In this document: piece after piece, positions 10,384 through 22,027 of the stretch
Layout: each line of letters opens with the position of its first letter
Numbering within the stretch: the stretch's first letter is position 1
NCBI GenBank assembly: GCA_001466705.2
Contig: LATX02000182.1
Location: forward strand, 620,001 to 684,000
Direction of reading: 5' to 3'
Source of the DNA: Moniliophthora roreri
Taxonomy: Eukaryota > Basidiomycota > Agaricomycetes > Agaricales > Marasmiaceae
DNA: 64,000 nucleotides
Made by a program: the position numbers and the translations under genes
The notes under the pieces: generated by a model
Told to the model about the DNA's origin: nothing
What the model saw: only the letters and a program-made list of their open reading frames with translations
Databases searched by the model: none

Positions 10384-13049
10384 TCAGCCTCCTCCAGACT
10401 TCTCATTATCTCCTTCCGATCCATCACCGTCTTCCTGCAACCCGAATATCTGCCAAACAAGTCCCACTTGCCCGAATGGTCTCTCGCTCCCCAATAAGGT
10501 CGACGCCGCTTCATACCTATTCTCCTTCCTCCTAACTTGTTCACAGATGACACCGTAGGCTTTAGCCATTCTAGCCAAAGCTGCATGATGGATTTTTGTG
10601 TGGAGTCGTTGTACTGTGAGCAACGAAAGACGGGGCGAATGAACGACTTCGGGGCCTGATAACCAGTGCGAAAAGTTGCGCAAAGCAGCTTGCAATTGAG
10701 ATGGCTGAGTTGCCGGTATGTGAGATAGAGGTTCCTATAATGAGTAGGTGAGGACAACACCGTCGTTGAGAAGGGAGTGTCCACTTACCGAATCGTCATG
10801 CTTCTGACATACAGTGGCAATTTCTTCGAGGCCAGCATCAAGCATAATATCATGATACTGAAGGGTCGATGTGAGTAAACCAGATAGGAGGGGCTTATAA
10901 GCGAACATACATGTTCATCAGTCAAGATTTCCACTCTTTCATCGATGATGCTCTGAACGATCTTTCGTTTTGCTTGCGTAAATTCAAAAGGCTCCAGGGA
11001 GCTCTACAGTACCCGGTCAGAGGAAGACTGGAGGCAGAGATAGATGCCGCGCTTACCAACAGGTAACTCAAGCAGTTGAGCACAAACACTTGCATATCCC
11101 ATCTTGGTCTAGCCGCCTTTTTTTGTTGCGCACCGTTGATGCACATCTGAATTGCAGGGTCTATCATGGTGTCCAGGACTTTCTCGAAACCCGCAATCTG
11201 ATCATCCGCATCTTCGTCCCCGAGTAATGATGAATGGTACACGGACATGATCTCCCGCAAGACCTGAACGTGTTCGATGATCGGTACAGGGGGTGTGAGT
11301 GAAGGGTCCTCGTTTTCCTATTGTGATGATAAGTTAAATGATTAACACTAGGGACCCTTGAAACTTACCAGTCCAATGCGCAGAAGAGCTCGACATTGGG
11401 TTTCAATGGCGTCGTAAAACGACTTATAGGCGATGTCGGTAATATCTCTCAGAGTCGTCGAGAGGACCGCACCGGGACCAATTGTACTTTGCATCGTGAC
11501 AGTGTAGAACTGCAGCAGATTCGCAATTTTGTATGTCATGATGCTGCTCTCCTGAGATTTCACGGTTTGCTGAACTCTCCCCTGATAAGAATGAAGTCAG
11601 TACATCTCTAGAAAAAAAAGTGATAGACTTACCTGCAAAGGAACGCACAAACGTTTCACAGCCTCATCCATGAGTTCTCTTATCCTGAGTTCTTCCTCGT
11701 TCATCTTCTCATGGAACGCACGTACACTGCCAACCATGCGCCCATCACTCTTGATCCCAAAGAGACCCTCTAAAAACTCCCGCTCGGCAGCAATAGCTTG
11801 GTGAACCCAGGCCAGCATGTCACCGATGTAGCGCATTGGATCATGGGCGTGTAGTTCAATCGGGCGAGGCAAGCCAGAAGGACCTCCGCGTGTCAAGGCG
11901 GTGAGGAACGAAGATTGAAGGGCCGACTGACGCGTCTGAGATAGAGATGATAGGGCTTCTCTGTTGCGCCATATTAGAAACAGCTTAGTAAAGGAGAACA
12001 AGACACCTACCCTAGCAGTTCAGGACGTTTTCGCAGTCTACTGACGGCTTCACGCATGACACTGCTGACTTCTAGTTGTGTGTCCCGACCAACTTGTAGG
12101 AATTCGTAAGAACACCACCGGAGAATCTTCTCGTAGCCTTGTTCAAGATAAGAAGAGGTTGTAGACATGATATCGAGACTATGAAAGGAGTCAGGGAGGC
12201 TATAAAGTCCAAGTCAATCGTACTCACCCAGCTTTCGTTGGACCTTCTTCGCCCGCCATTAAGACTCTGCAGTCGTCTCTAACCTTTTCAGTCTTGTCCA
12301 TTGCCATAAAAAACCGTTTCCCAACTGCTACATCCCTCGAAGTTATCGCCTCGACTTCATCCTCAGTGAGAGTAAACCGCGAAAGAAAGAGAGAAATGAT
12401 TGATTGTTTGACTTCCACTTCCTGTCTTTCCTGCGCTCAATGAACGGTACAATATCGCACAAATAATGCGTACCTTTCGTCCCTGAGGCTCCCAGCACGT
12501 TCGAGAAGCGTTTTGCTAACTTCATTTGTCAACTGCAATTGCTTCTCTGCTTCGTCACAACTTTTGTGCATTGCTGTAATATGAGTCTGCAATGTGCTGA
12601 GACGCTATGTCGATATCAATAGACGCATCAGAGTAGACAAATAACATGCTCACCGAGTCCAGTTCCTTGAAGATCTGCAAGAAATGGTGACTACCTTCCG
12701 CCAGCTGTTTCTCCATATCCCGCCTGAGGTTTTTCCTGGCCCGATTCGCTGTCTCCCCTGGTATACTTTCGCCATGAGCTGCTTCCTTCGAGATCGATAG
12801 TCTCTTCGCGGAATTCTCTAGCGATTCAACCTCCTCTTCTGCTACGGGCCCGTCGACTTTTCGTTCCGTGTTAGCATAAAGGTCTGAAAGAGTCTGTAGT
12901 GCTTCTCTTGTTGCCTGATCATCGAAACTGGTTCCTAGAACCTTGTAGAGCCGCAGGGACACGGGATTGCGGGACTGAGAGCTGATGGACGATTTCCGGT
13001 CATCGGTAGCTGGCGTCGAAGAACTGGGGCGCGAAGGAGTTGAGGACAT
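10384..13049 (-). CDS. COG6: Conserved oligomeric Golgi complex subunit 6
   Basis: The ATG is at 13049-13047 and the stop at 10386-10384, with about nine exons and roughly 700 residues. After a Ser/Pro-rich leader, the sequence NPVSLRLYKVLGTSFDD and REALQTLSDLYA is the typical Cog6 N-terminus. A predicted coiled coil follows, then RFTLTEDEVEAITSRD, FFMAMDKTEKVRDDCRVLM, MSTTSSYLEQGYEKILRW, and DPMRYIGDMLAWVHQAIAAE. The C-terminal helical part (PRWDMQVFVLNCLSYLL, ILTDEHYHDIMLDAGL) is also present. Cog6 belongs to lobe B of the COG tether, which acts in retrograde vesicle traffic within the Golgi. The protein appears complete and uninterrupted once introns are removed. Confidence 0.93.
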
Positions 13050-14836
13050 GTGGTGGCAGTGCCGACGCGAACTGGTCGACGACTCAACGTACACGTTATT
13101 ATCGATGAACACTTTCCATTTTTCTCTCCAGGGCTGTGCGAATCTTGCATTACAATTCCCCTCTCGTCATGAAATTCAAGCCAGCCACACCAAATACGCT
13201 ATGCCGCATCATTACGCCAAAACTTCCCCATTGCATGCCCTGTCCATTTCCTATTTACTGATGATGGATTCGTCACACGGATAAATGAGATGATACTACT
13301 AATCACATTTAGTGGAAGGTTGCCGTCAACAAGCGATGCTTGGTCGATCGTCGCAAACCAGAAGGGAGAAGCACCCTGTAACCCTGGCTCTCCGCAGCCA
13401 GTGGCGCATGCGGGAATCAGCTGGCGGATGGAGATGATAGAGGGATGTACAGGAAGGTCCGCGGGACTGACTAATGGAGACTAAAGTCAGTAACAGGTGG
13501 CTTGTCGATGTGCAGAATAGAATGAGACTGGAGAGCTTGGAAATCCGCATGTCGGATCCTATGGTTCTCTCATTCCAAAGACGAGGGTACAAATCGCGTT
13601 GCGAGAAAACCCGACTCACGTCCAGAACGAAAACACTCTACTAGATGTTGTAGACTATGGTCTATAAATTTTAATGAATCCTTTTATGACGATATTTCTT
13701 CAGCGCTGTACACGACGCCACTTACCGAATTGGTACCCGAGTCGCCCGAAGTCATGCCGGAATGCGCCAGATATGGTATCTCCTCCCGCTCTCCTCACTT
13801 AAGAATAGATTTCCACTATCTTATGCTTAGGTAGTACTTAGAATATCTTTAAGTATCTGATATAGCCAGAAAATAATAAGACGAACCATTGAGAATAGTC
13901 ATTTTGGAGGGAACACTTGCCTTTCTGCGAGGAGGAATAAACAAAAGAAAGGTTGTGTTGAGTGAAGATAGAATTTTTTAGGCCTCCGAAGCGACTTTCG
14001 ACACGCTCAGGGAGATTGTGCCTGACAGTTGACTTCTGCCACGGAAGGGAGTCGGGACGCGTCGAAAGCTATGTTGGGCCAGACTTGGCAAAAGTTAGAC
14101 GGCCAGCAACGATGCGGAGTTCGCTAAAAAGTACGCGATGGATGTCGACGATTCACTTCTACGTGTGGGGAGTTGAATTTTTGGTGAAAATCACCACTAC
14201 CTGGCTCTCTTTATTCACGTGACAGCGGAAACACGGCAAAACATCAACAACCAGTGAAGCACCGGTCCGGAGGACCGATTCGAGCCAGGTTCACGTGCCG
14301 ACGCCTCTTCTCTAGTACCCTTACCGCGACAATAACGCTCAGCCCCGGTTGCGTCGAACGTTGAGGAACGACCTCCAGCACTTCGACAATCATATCGACC
14401 CCAAACCACCCTTAAGATCTGCAGGATCACTGGCTTCGGAGAACGGGAATTCAAAATTTATATTGTGCAGTCGGCTGTGCAACTCAAGTTCAAGTCACAG
14501 TTTGCCATTGTTACAGCCTTTATGTCGCGAATCCATACTTTTCTATCCTTGGACTCGTTTCGCGTTTCGTCGATTTTAATCTTACCAGACAAATATCGTA
14601 TATCATACATGTTTCATATATAAAAAGTTACTATATATACTATATCTACTTTCGTCTATGGACACTGCTCGTTGCGACACCGGTGACCTTACATGCTAGC
14701 CCCGCTGATGTCGGGAGAAATCTACCGGACCCCACATATACGTTGTTTAATATTTAATATTAATACCGCGGGCTCTCTCAACACTCCCACAAACCTTCAC
14801 AAGTAGACCTCACTTTTCATCCAGACTTCCGTCAAG
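13050..14836. other. Intergenic region, no gene recognised
   Basis: This 1.8-kb divergent region lies between COG6 and the second DUF6534 gene. It contains an AT-rich stretch near 14600-14650 with several TATATA runs and a small inverted repeat CGGTCC-GGA-GGACCG at about 14264. TTTAATATTTAATATTAATA near 14746-14765 is about 80 bp before the next ATG. No protein family was recognised in short open frames. Confidence 0.45.
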
Positions 14837-17183
14837 ATGGAAACTCCAGGAAGTCAAGATATCCCAGACGTTGCTCCTTACTATGGTCCAATATACATTG
14901 CCGACCTAATCACTTTTGGGATGTGGTTCGTTCCTATCGTTGGACTCCTCGCACTCTGAAATTTGAACTCTCACTTCGCCAGGTCCATCGTTTGCCTTCA
15001 AACGTACGTCCGGAACACAAAACACTGGTGTTCAGTGACCGAACTAATTACGACTGTTCTGGCAGGTTTCGGTACTTTACCAAGTCAGCTATCATGATTG
15101 CAACTATTTCTCAGGTTCTTCTATACAGCGCTAATGCATCAAATGACTAGCAGGTATCCCAAGGACAGGGTGGTCTTTAAGATAATGGTGAGCGATTACT
15201 ACAAAGTCCACTCTGCTAGCTTCAACTGATTGGTTCTAGGTGATTGTACAAGTGTAGGGCTTGCATCATCACATTACTTTTGGCTGAACATTCATGCGAA
15301 CATCTGGTAGAGCTTTGCTTAACGTCGAGCTTGGCTTCATCATTGCTCGAGGTAAATATCCCAAATGAAAGTTTGGATTCCCGAATTTTATGTTGCATAT
15401 CAGGTTATGGAGATTTGGTATCCAATTTCGGCAACCCAGAGTCCGCTTTTCGTGCCGTACCGTGAGTGGGTTCTTTCTTTGTATATTTTTTATTGCATTA
15501 AAGTTGTTCCTTCATGTCATCACAGAGAATATGCTGTGAGTGCTGAATCAGTCTACCACTGACATTCAGCTCTGATTCTCGTGTCATGGTCTTCAGTATA
15601 ATCTCCTGTTTTCGGTATGTTATAATCAACTATTCATGGTTCTCATGCTCAACTCTGGTCACAGACGGTGATAGCGACTCTCGTTCAAAGTTTTCTCGCC
15701 TACAGAGTCTGGATATGTGAGTGCATCGTGCTGTACACTGGCGCGCATTGTGGAATGGCTCAAACCCCACAGTTGTGGGTAGGAAATACATCGTTCCGAT
15801 AATTTTTGTCAGTACATTCAACCGCTCCCAACGAAGGCGACTTACTAAAAAGTTAATCATCCCAGATACCGATGGCAATTTTCGAGCTGCGTAGGTGCCC
15901 GAATTGATCCTGATTTATCCAATGATTTTGAGTAAACTTTTTTTTGTGAACAAAGTTGCAGTATCAAGTAAGTTACTTGTCGTTTCACAATATCACTATA
16001 CTCAATAAGCCTCAACAGTTTATGTGGCTCGAGTGTGCGTCGCCAGTTGTTGTGTAGAAAGAGCCTCTACTCACGACCTGGCCCTCAACCGACAGGTTAA
16101 CTCTTCAAGCACAGGCACATCACAAGCTACCTTTGTCGGCAGTATATGATATTCGTGAGCAGAAGCTCATGCTTGCCTATTATTCCGTTTCGCCTGTGGT
16201 CGACATGGCTATCGCAGGATTCATGTTCTACTATCTCTCAAAAAAGTCGAATGAAACACCATTCACTGGGTGTGTTTGTTTTCCCTGATTAGTGATGTTG
16301 GGGGCTCAGCTCAAGCCCTGAAGCCAGGCCTGACCGAGCCGAGCCCTACTGTAGGGCTTCGACCGGGCTCAGGGCTCGGGCTTGCATTTCTGAAAGCCTA
16401 AGCCCTAGACGATATGATGGAAAGTGCAACCCGTGGCTGTAGGCAAGTGATACCCAAAAGCCCTGGCCTAAGCCGGGCCCTGCCTACGGCTCAGGCTTCT
16501 GGCGGCTCAAGGCTCGGGCTCAATGCTTGGTGAGCCTGAGCCCTCTCAAGCCAGGCCTAAGCCTGGGGCTTTGAGCCGAGCCGAGCCCGCAACATCACTA
16601 TCCCTGATACAGTTTCTCATTCTCTCATTCTCCTCAGCTCAGCTACACTACTTCATCGCCTGGCAATTCTCTCGATCAATACGGGAGTTTGGACAACTGT
16701 ATTTTCATTCTTGACCTTGATCTTATTGGTGCAGTTCTCTGGGACCAACTACTTTGCGTAAGCTCTCAACGTTCCAGGTCCCATCCATCCTCTGATCACT
16801 AGGAACCATTTCAGCATACCGAGTTGCAAGTGGTGCTAAACCATATCCATCCGCAAAGTTTTGTCTGACAAAAATTATAGTTCCTCTCGGTGCATTATAC
16901 GTGAACAGTTACCTAATGAATCTTAATTCGAGGAGATCGGCAGATTCGCACCAAAACACCGGCTTTGGTAGTATTGGCGCAAACGTTGTTTTTCAGCTAA
17001 CAGCAACGAGCCCGAGCCATCACGAACATTCGGTGAGTCAACATTGACAGGAATTGTTACGTCCCTTAATGAGCTATTCAGCAGGTGACAATTACCGGGG
17101 AACAAATTGCCAGTGATACCTCTACAGACGTTCAACGTGGGACTAGTGAACGCGAGTGTGATTCGTTGGCTTTCAAAACGTAA
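14837..17183 (+). CDS. DUF6534-type multi-pass membrane protein, second copy
   Basis: The ATG is at 14837 and the stop at 17181-17183, with about 15 exons joined by hand. Segments run YYGPIYIADLITFGMWSIVCLQT, FRYFTKYPKDRVVFKIM, VALLNVELGFIIARGYGDL, LLFSTVIATLVQSFLAYRVW, YSVSPVVDMAIAGFMFYYL, LLHRLAILSINTGVWTTVF and GALYVNSYLMNLNSRR. This is the same order of family landmarks as the gene at 1.9-3.85 kb. A polar tail follows. The intron between FTG and SATLLHR (16270-16637) is 368 bp because it holds a 311-bp transposon. Without it and one target copy, the intron is 49 bp. Function unknown; an integral membrane protein with about seven spans. Confidence 0.75.
16282..16289 (+). repeat. Target-site duplication, left copy
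   Basis: TCCCTGAT immediately precedes the hAT-type element and is repeated exactly at 16601-16608. Confidence 0.9.
16290..16600. mobile_element. Non-autonomous hAT-type element (MITE) with 8-bp target duplication
   Basis: The 311-bp element begins TAGTGATGTTG and ends with its exact complement CAACATCACTA. Similarity continues inward as GGGCTC/GAGCCC. It is flanked by perfect 8-bp direct repeats TCCCTGAT (16282-16289 and 16601-16608). Eight-base duplications with short TA(G)-starting inverted ends are the hallmark of hAT transposons. The interior is GC-rich, with many GGCTC/GAGCC subterminal repeats and no open frame for a transposase. It lies inside an intron of the DUF6534 gene, in a position that keeps donor, acceptor and polypyrimidine tract. 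Confidence 0.9.
16601..16608 (+). repeat. Target-site duplication, right copy
   Basis: TCCCTGAT immediately follows the hAT-type element, identical to 16282-16289. Confidence 0.9.
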
Positions 17184-17643
17184 AAACGTGAATTCAGAGA
17201 TACCCGTTGTATTGCTCAAAAAAGTAACTTGTAGCTTTGACCTTCGAGTGGCGTGGCTATCGTGAAGGTAGTTGTATTGGTTCAGTGGTAACCCGATACC
17301 ATGTAGGATTGTACGGCATCACGACCTATCACAACTCCGAACCGAATTTCAAATAATGGGTCTGGAACGCCCTCGCTGATGCTGCGGCCAGTGGTGAACC
17401 TCTCATCCACATAGCATGCCCTTGTCCACGTTAGATATCGTACGTATTCATGATCTATTGCATGTGATAGGTATTAAGGCGAGACTACAGTAGGTATCGT
17501 ATAGTCTCTGGAATTAGGCTACAAGAAGTCAGAAAAGAACGAACTTGCAAACGCATTTGCTTGATAAAAAAGGGCGGAGAGCAAAGAGAAAGGAGCTCTT
17601 CAACAAGATTCCAAATACCAAAACTGGATATCTGAGCACGCGA
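17184..17643. other. Intergenic, convergent gene ends
   Basis: This lies between the convergent 3' ends of the second DUF6534 gene and the acidic protein gene. A TTGGTTCAGTGGTAA string near 17278 resembles a tRNA A box, but no B box follows. No gene seen. Confidence 0.45.
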
Positions 17644-19974
17644 TTAGTCAACATCATCTAGTCCCCCAGTGGAACGAATAGGGGCGTGTGTGAACCGGGG
17701 CAGAACGGTAGACCCAGAGCCAAAAGAGAAGTTGAACGCGGACGCCCCTGGTCTGCTGGATGCTGAAGACGATGCCAGCCCCGGCGCGTTTGCGGCGTCC
17801 TTTTCCTGCTCTTTTGTCTGTGCCTTCTCCTTCTCCATCTGCTCTTTCTTGCGCTGCTTCTCAACCCGCATAGCAATCTTTTGTCTTTGCAACTTTGCAA
17901 AATTACCCAGGGACTCCAAAGCAGCAGTAGCGTACTCTTTCGCCTGTCGGTTTCGGATCCTGCGTGGATAATTTAGTACCAATATACCTGGATAAATGTA
18001 TTACATACTTTTCAAGCATTTCCTCGACTACGTCCTTCGCTCTCAAGAACGGCATTTCCTCCGTAAGCTTGGCATAGTGCTTAAGCAATAAGTTCCCCCC
18101 AAGCTTGATGCCTTGCGCTACGTCGGTCCATCCCTCGAACCTCTCTTTCAAATGAGGTTCATACTCGTCCTTGATGGTCTGGTGTTCCTCATCATCGCTA
18201 TCCAGGCTCTGCAAGAACTCAATATATTCGGCCTCCTCCTCCTCCTCGATATTTCCTGTCGGGATTCCCAGCATGAAACCAAAGAAAGCCATCGGGTTTA
18301 GTGGCGTAGATGTAGATGTAACAACGCTGTCAACCCAATTTTCGATCCGGTTCTTTCGCTGTTGCGAACCGTACTGCATCTTGATGATACGCAATAGCTC
18401 GGCTTTCCTCGAGGGTTCATCGACCTTGTTGAAACATGATTTGATTGCGATGAACATTGAGTGGGTAGTCTCCTGCAACTCCGTCTCCAATATCTTGAGT
18501 GCCCGGGCCTGATACTTTGGTACATCGCTAAGAGCAAGGACAGCACATTGGTAGCTGGATGCGTCGTGAGCGCGCAAAAGATGAGAGTGGTTGTCGAGAA
18601 GGGGGACAATAGCATTTGAATCGCCAACAATTCCGAAGATTGTCAAAGCGGCTGCGAAATTGGCAGATGAATGACCAGCGACTCGGACAAGCGTTTCGGA
18701 TAGCTCTCGGGTAGTCTTTGCGGTGTCTGGTGAAATAGACATGATGGCCCGATGCAAATTTAAGGAAGGACTGATTTCAAAGACGTCCCGAAGGCGTTCG
18801 AGGACAGCATCGCGAACGTAAACTCGATGCCGGTTAATTGTCGGTGACCAATGTGAAGCATACCAGCGGTATCGACAATGATTGTAGTCCGCTTCCCTGT
18901 CTTCATCGTTCTTGCTGCTATTCTCGTCTTCGTCTTCTTCTTCCCCGTCCTCTGAACCATCTGTGTCCGTCCAGTTAGAATCCCTGTCTTCGTCCTCTTC
19001 GTCCTCTTCGTCTTCCGAGACATCTAGGTCATCGAGGCCGAATAGATCGATGCTGCCTTGTAATGTAGAAGCATGCAGCTTGAGTAAGGAATGGCAGGTA
19101 CACAATGTAGCACGTACCTCTACGACCACCGTATAAGAGTCGCTCTAACGCTGATACGCCCAAACACTCTTCTATATCAAGTATGAAGCTCGAAATTCGC
19201 TTCTTGGCGCATGCCCCTTGAGTGGCCGAGAGCGACACAAGCAGCTCCCTCCAAAGCCATAAAACAACCTTTTCGCTATACCGGAGAGTAACATTCGTAA
19301 ACCTTTTAATTGTCTTTCCCCTCTTGTCCTTGATCGACGCGTCAAATGGCCAGTTCATCACCGTGCAACGGCATCTATCAAATTCATCAGATATTTGTTA
19401 TTTGTATCGCGCAGAACCCTTATATACCCTTCAATCCCAGGCATATCAAGAAGCTCTTCCAAAACCTCCCATACGTAGATCAAGCAAGCATGAGCCTGAT
19501 CAAAGCAGGTTTTATGTTCGTAAACCGCTTGCCATATTTCCGAAAGCCATTGGGTCAAAGAAGCCACGATTTCCTCCAGAATCTCATTTCGATTTGAAGT
19601 TCCATGTATAGCTGAGCGTTTGGCATCGCGCCTGATGTCTACGAGCATTGGTCTAATTTCCTTCTTCTTCGCTCTGAGATCTAAAAGTGGAACTGAGAGA
19701 TATTTCTTATGTAGGCGAGTTATAGCTATTGAAAAAATCTCTTTTCGGTCAGTTCGAGCTTCAGACGAACAAATAAGTTGCTGCACGCACTGCTGTCCAG
19801 TTTGTCACGACAAGCCTCCGAATTCAGTAAGCTCCATAACTCCGTGTCGATGAATTCTCTTTGAGCTTCGGGTGATAAGGTCTCAAATAATTGCTGAGAT
19901 CTGTATAATAGTAAAGATAAAAAGAGAAATTCTCGGGACTTTGGGTGCAGGACTGACTTCGATAGCGTTGACAT
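17644..19974 (-). CDS. Conserved fungal protein with acidic central tract, family not recognised
   Basis: The ATG is at 19974-19972 and the stop at 17646-17644. The N-terminal exon MSTLSK joins SQQLFETLSPEAQREFIDTE after an intron starting GTCAGT. A further intron removes an apparent frameshift before TRLHKKYLSVPLLDLRAKKKE. The N-terminal 250 residues are helical and charged. They are followed by a strongly acidic tract of Asp/Glu/Ser runs (18890-19030), and then a helical region with HEAT-like character (RAIMSISPDTAKTTREL, ALTIFGIVGDSNAIVPLL). The C-terminal part has a second short Glu run, a Lys/Glu coiled coil and a Ser/Ala/Gly tail with FNFSFGSGS. I do not recognise a named domain. The acidic tract and coiled coil suggest a scaffold or nuclear role, but that is only inference. 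Confidence 0.75.
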
Positions 19975-20473
19975 GATGAGACGAGATGAAACGAGCTACG
20001 AGGCGGCTGTCCGCGTGAGCAGAGTCAGGGATTTGTGGCCAACGCGTCTCGCGTCTGAACACGACAGATTGCTTTGCTATCGCTCAGATTTATTTACTGA
20101 GATAGAAGACACGACCAGGCGTTCCCTTGAAAGTTGAAAAGGTTGAAATGATGAGGGCTAGGGCAGGAGTCGACGTGAAGCCTATTGCGCAGGAGATCCT
20201 GTATCCAGCTCACACTCAAGGAATGGATCACCGCGTATACAACGATCTCCGTTGTGGTCAACCTAGGGCATTCTAGTCTAGATTTAAAGACTTACTGTAA
20301 ATCCTACTGATGACAAAGGCCTTGAGCCGTTGTGTGGCAGAAGACTGCAGCAGGTTGTAGGCATCAGTGGACAAACTAAAACATGTATTCAATGGATGAG
20401 TAATAAATGGCGATCCTCTACATTTTCGCTAAACAAGTTATGCTTCTAGCCAGTTGCCTCAAATCGGTATCAC
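19975..20473. other. Intergenic, no gene recognised
   Basis: About 500 bp lie upstream of the acidic protein gene and downstream of the epoxide hydrolase gene. No motif or open frame of note. Confidence 0.4.
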
Positions 20474-22027
20474 TTATAATTCATCATGACGCTCTTCCGC
20501 TTGCGGCTGAGGTGCCGCATCCGTTCCGGCTCTAGCATCTAGCTTGTCGAGCCATTTTCCCAAAGCAGAATTGACCTCCTCAGGATATTCTAGATGCACC
20601 CAATGGCCCCCTTGGATCATCTGCAGAAAGGGTCAGTGAATACAGCGCGTCAGGAACTACAGCTACTCGCCTCGGTCGTAAGGTCAGGCAGGAACAACTC
20701 GGATTTGAGAAGCTTCATAGCGAGAGCCCAGTTAGCTACGGGATCCTGTGGAGATACGTTAGCGTAGGTTCTCAGTAGACAATACACAGTAGGCTTACGT
20801 GTTCTGGAAGGATGGCCAGAACTGGCTGAGGAATTGTGTGGTTACCCTGCTGATTGACGAACTTCCAGGTAGCATGACGATTCGAATCCGTATAGAATTG
20901 AAGGGCTTCAATGATCAGTCAATCTAGGATTCGGTTCCGCGGGGAATAGTACTTACTATTCCTGAAGCCCTGTTTCTTATATTCCTCGATGAAGTAATCC
21001 TCTTCTTCCGGGCTAAAGAATGGTACAGGAGCAATCTGATAATTTGAATTGACAACTGTGACTAAATGGCGGAGTCCTGGAGCGGAACATACCTCCTCGA
21101 CATCATGCCACGCGTCCAAGAAGGAATCTGTGCTCGTCAGGAACGAAGCAGGCGGTGGACTATCACCGGTTCGAAGCGTCGCACGAATACTCCTCTTGAT
21201 ATCTTTGTCGAGCTCCGCAATAGCCTCTTCGGTCTTACCGCTAAAGAAGAGTTGATAGGCCAACTTAGGGAGCGCCAAGACGAGGTACTTGATCGACACA
21301 AAAGCGCCTGCAGAGGGAATATACTGTATATATCCAGTTAATCTTAGAAAACTTGAAAGGAACCGATCTGGCGTACTGGAACAGCGATTCCTACTACGGC
21401 TTCAAATATGTCAGGCCTAGAACGACCAGCTTCGTGGCATATGGCAGAACCCCAATCATGACTAGAGCGCGTCAAAGACGTTAATCATGTTCTCGGAACA
21501 GACGCACCCGATGCAGACTGCCTTGTCGACTTTGGCATCGTCAAGAATGCACGTCAAATCCCCGACAAGGTCAAACGTCGTCCCAGAACTTTCTACGTCG
21601 TCTGGATGTGTCGAATCGCCGAATCCGCGCAAGTCCGGAACGATCAAACGATAGTCATCCTAAAGATATTCTAGGTCAGATAGAAATCATAGTGTAGAAG
21701 GCCTTGCACACGCACCTTGAATTCTTGGATTTGATACACCCATGTACTCCAAAGACTCGGCCACCCATGTACCATAATCAAGGTCTTCTTCGCAGAAGGG
21801 TTGATGTCCACATAGCCTAGGCCTAGATTGAGGATAACAAAGTAATGAAAGCAACATGAACACGCACTCAAGTTGATATCGACTATCGCTTCTCCTGCAT
21901 TGCGTTTCACCGCTTTGCACGTTACTGAGTGTTTCGGATAGCCTTTGGGGTCAAAACCAGACGATTTTGCGGCAAAGGTCGTGGTGACCAGCAGGAGGAA
22001 AGCTGCCAGGAGTTGGAGAACGCGCAT
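20474..22027 (-). CDS. Epoxide-hydrolase-like alpha/beta hydrolase with signal peptide and HDEL terminus
   Basis: The ATG is at 22027-22025 and the stop at 20476-20474, with about eight exons. MRVLQLLAAFLLLVTTTFA is a clear signal peptide. The core shows HGWPSLW (oxyanion hole), LIVPDLRGFGDSTHP, GHDWGS (nucleophile Asp, split by an intron) and GGHWVHLEYPEE with the catalytic His, the usual order in epoxide hydrolases. The protein ends AEERHDEL, which is a canonical ER-retrieval signal, so the enzyme is predicted to reside in the ER lumen. It would open epoxides to diols; haloalkane or other hydrolase activity is possible because the lid Tyr pair was not located with certainty. The DxxR of LRGFGDS is typical of the family. 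Confidence 0.85.

Noticed and set aside
10254..10784. Minus-strand open frame of 176 codons overlapping the COG6 3' end
   Set aside because: It is in a different frame from the COG6 exons that carry the conserved C-terminal sequence, so it is a shadow.
14258..14279. Inverted repeat CGGTCC-GGA-GGACCG as a terminator or element end
   Set aside because: Six-base arms with a three-base gap occur by chance, and no partner copy or U-rich tract follows.
17270..17345. tRNA-like string TTGGTTCAGTGGTAA
   Set aside because: It resembles an A box, but there is no B box at the right distance and no acceptor-stem pairing.
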